The position numbers and the translations under genes are program-made. A model generated the notes under the pieces. It had not been told where the DNA came from, ran no database searches, and saw nothing but the letters and a program-made list of their open reading frames with translations. Positions 63,046-64,000 of a stretch of DNA of 64,000 nucleotides are shown here, one piece after another. Position 1 is the stretch's first letter. Each line of letters begins with the position of its first letter. Location: assembly GCA_964036045.1 (NCBI GenBank), contig OZ038381.1:1808928-1872927 (forward strand), written 5' to 3'. The stretch comes from Eutreptiella sp. 'Long Island Sound 2002'. Taxonomy: Eukaryota > Euglenozoa > Euglenophyceae > Eutreptiales > Eutreptiaceae.

Positions 63046-64000
63046 GGGGAGGATGCGGGGAGGACTGGGGAGGATGCGGGGATGACCGGGGAGGATGCGG
63101 GGAGGACTGGGGAGGATGCGGGGAGGATCGGGGAGGATGCGGGGAGGATGCGGGGAGGATGCGGGGAGGATGCGGAGAGGATCAGGGAGGATGCGGGGAG
63201 GATCTGGGAGGATGCGGGGAGGATGCGGGGAGGCCCGGGGAGGATGCGGGGAGGATGCGGGGAGGATGCGGGAAGGATGCGGGGAGGACGCGGGGAGGAT
63301 GCGGGGAGGACCGGGAAGGATGCGGGGAGGATGCGGGGAGGATGCGGGGAATATGCAGGGAGGACGCGGGGAGGACCGGGGAGGATGCGGGAAGGATCGG
63401 GGAGGATGCGGGGAGGACCGGGGAGGATGCGGGGAGGATCGGGGAGGATGCACGGAGGATCGGGGAGGATGCGGGGAGGACCCGGGCGGATGCGGGGAGG
63501 ACCGGGGAGGATGCGGGGAGGATCGGGGAGGATGCAGGGAGGATCGGGGAGGATGCGGGGAGGACCGGGGCGGATGCGGCGAGGACCGGGGAGGATGCGG
63601 CGATGACCGGGGAGGATGCAGGGAGGATGCGGGCAGGATGCGGGGACGATGCGGGGATGATGCGGGGAGGATGCGGGGAGGATCGGGGAGGATGCGGGGA
63701 GGACCGGGGAGGATGCGGGGAGGATCGAGGAGGATGAGGGGAGGACCAGGGAGGATGCGGGGAGGATCGGGGAGGATGCGAGGAGGACCAGGGACGATGC
63801 GGGGAGGACCAGTGAGGATGCGAGGAGGATCGGGGAGGATGCGAGGAGGACCAGGGAGGATGCGGGGTGGATCAGGGAGGATGCGGGGAGGATCGGGGAG
63901 GATGCGGGGAGGACCGGGGAGGATGCGAGGAGGATCAGGGAGGATGCGGGAAGGATCGGGGAGGATGCGGAGATGATCAGGGAGGATGCGGGGAGGACCG

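Larger units (their letters stand above)
6001..64000 (+). repeat. G-rich 21-bp minisatellite array, right block
   Basis: This is 58 kb of the same 11-mer/10-mer satellite, in the same orientation as the left block, and it runs off the right edge of the window. I see no inversion, no second insertion and no unrelated sequence. Point variants are frequent and mostly of a few types: ATGCAGGG, ATCAGGG, ATGTGGGG, ACTGGGG and ATTGGGG (CpG transitions), GGTGAGG and GGGTAGG (which create stops), and GATACGGGG. Runs of two to five consecutive 11-mers recur and shift the reading register. Higher-order copies of 0.3 to 2.9 kb overlay the basic unit and are listed separately. The very long open frames on both strands are consequences of a stop-free 21-bp unit and carry no independent sign of coding. 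Confidence 0.97.

Noticed and set aside
1-64000. CRISPR array
   Set aside because: There are no unique spacers between conserved repeats. The interval is a simple minisatellite with no spacer-repeat alternation and no cas genes.
1-64000. Telomeric or subtelomeric TTAGGG-type repeat
   Set aside because: The unit is G-rich and strand-biased like telomeric DNA, but it is a 10/11-mer with a GGGGAGGA core. No TTAGGG-like run was seen, so position on the chromosome cannot be inferred.
1-64000. Collagen-like or antifreeze-like glycine repeat protein
   Set aside because: Gly spacing in the translated heptads is not the three-residue Gly-X-Y of collagen, and the peptides follow directly from the nucleotide repeat.

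Overview
This window is not a gene region. About 62.3 of its 64 kb is a single G-rich minisatellite in constant head-to-tail orientation. It is interrupted once, at 4,291-5,987, by about 1.7 kb of non-repetitive DNA. The array runs off both ends of the window, so its true size is unknown. A tandem array this large, with no compact genes on either strand, points to a eukaryotic chromosome. Abundant CpG-to-TpG/CpA variants suggest a genome with cytosine methylation, and a vertebrate is my low-confidence guess. Species and chromosomal position cannot be read from the sequence. I see no TTAGGG-type telomere repeat, rRNA, tRNA or CRISPR array.

The array is built from two related submonomers. One is an 11-mer (GGGGAGGATGC) and the other a 10-mer (GGGGAGGACC or GGGGAGGATC). 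They mostly alternate, giving a 21-bp dimer: seven codons, and two turns of B-DNA. Both submonomers lack stop codons in all six frames, so the array produces open frames of up to about 1,880 codons on the plus strand and about 3,000 on the minus strand. These are arithmetic by-products of the repeat, not genes, and I annotate none of them as CDS.

Higher-order organisation changes along the window. At 1.3-12.7 kb the copies carry a CATGAGC or CATCAGC marker, with spacings of 1,594, 1,119, 1,003, 392 and 1,480 bp. At 15.6-19.9 kb a block recurs at about 2.6 kb. At 20.1-26 kb four copies are spaced 1,267, 1,426 and 1,626 bp. At 26.7-30.4 kb two blocks lie 2,871 bp apart. At 32-41 kb order is weaker, with short duplications of 284-516 bp. 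At 41.8-43.4 kb there is a nearly perfect 804-bp tandem duplication. At 43.6-48.2 kb the period is about 1.42 kb, and at 50.5-53.9 kb 1,425 bp. At 54.1-56.8 kb it is 592-647 bp, at 57-58.7 kb 1,033 bp, and at 58.8-62.6 kb there is a 1,929-bp tandem duplication with a partial third copy to the window end. This is the pattern expected from unequal exchange and conversion-driven growth.

The single-copy island is the most informative element. The 13-bp direct repeat AGACATGAGCGGG flanks it, and an uninterrupted paralogue of the same junction lies at 7,582-7,594. The island therefore looks like an insertion with a target-site duplication. On the minus strand it ends in a short CAAC-type tetramer tail and carries a broken, unidentified coding-like stretch. 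A decayed non-LTR-type retroelement or retrocopy is the best explanation, but I cannot name the family.
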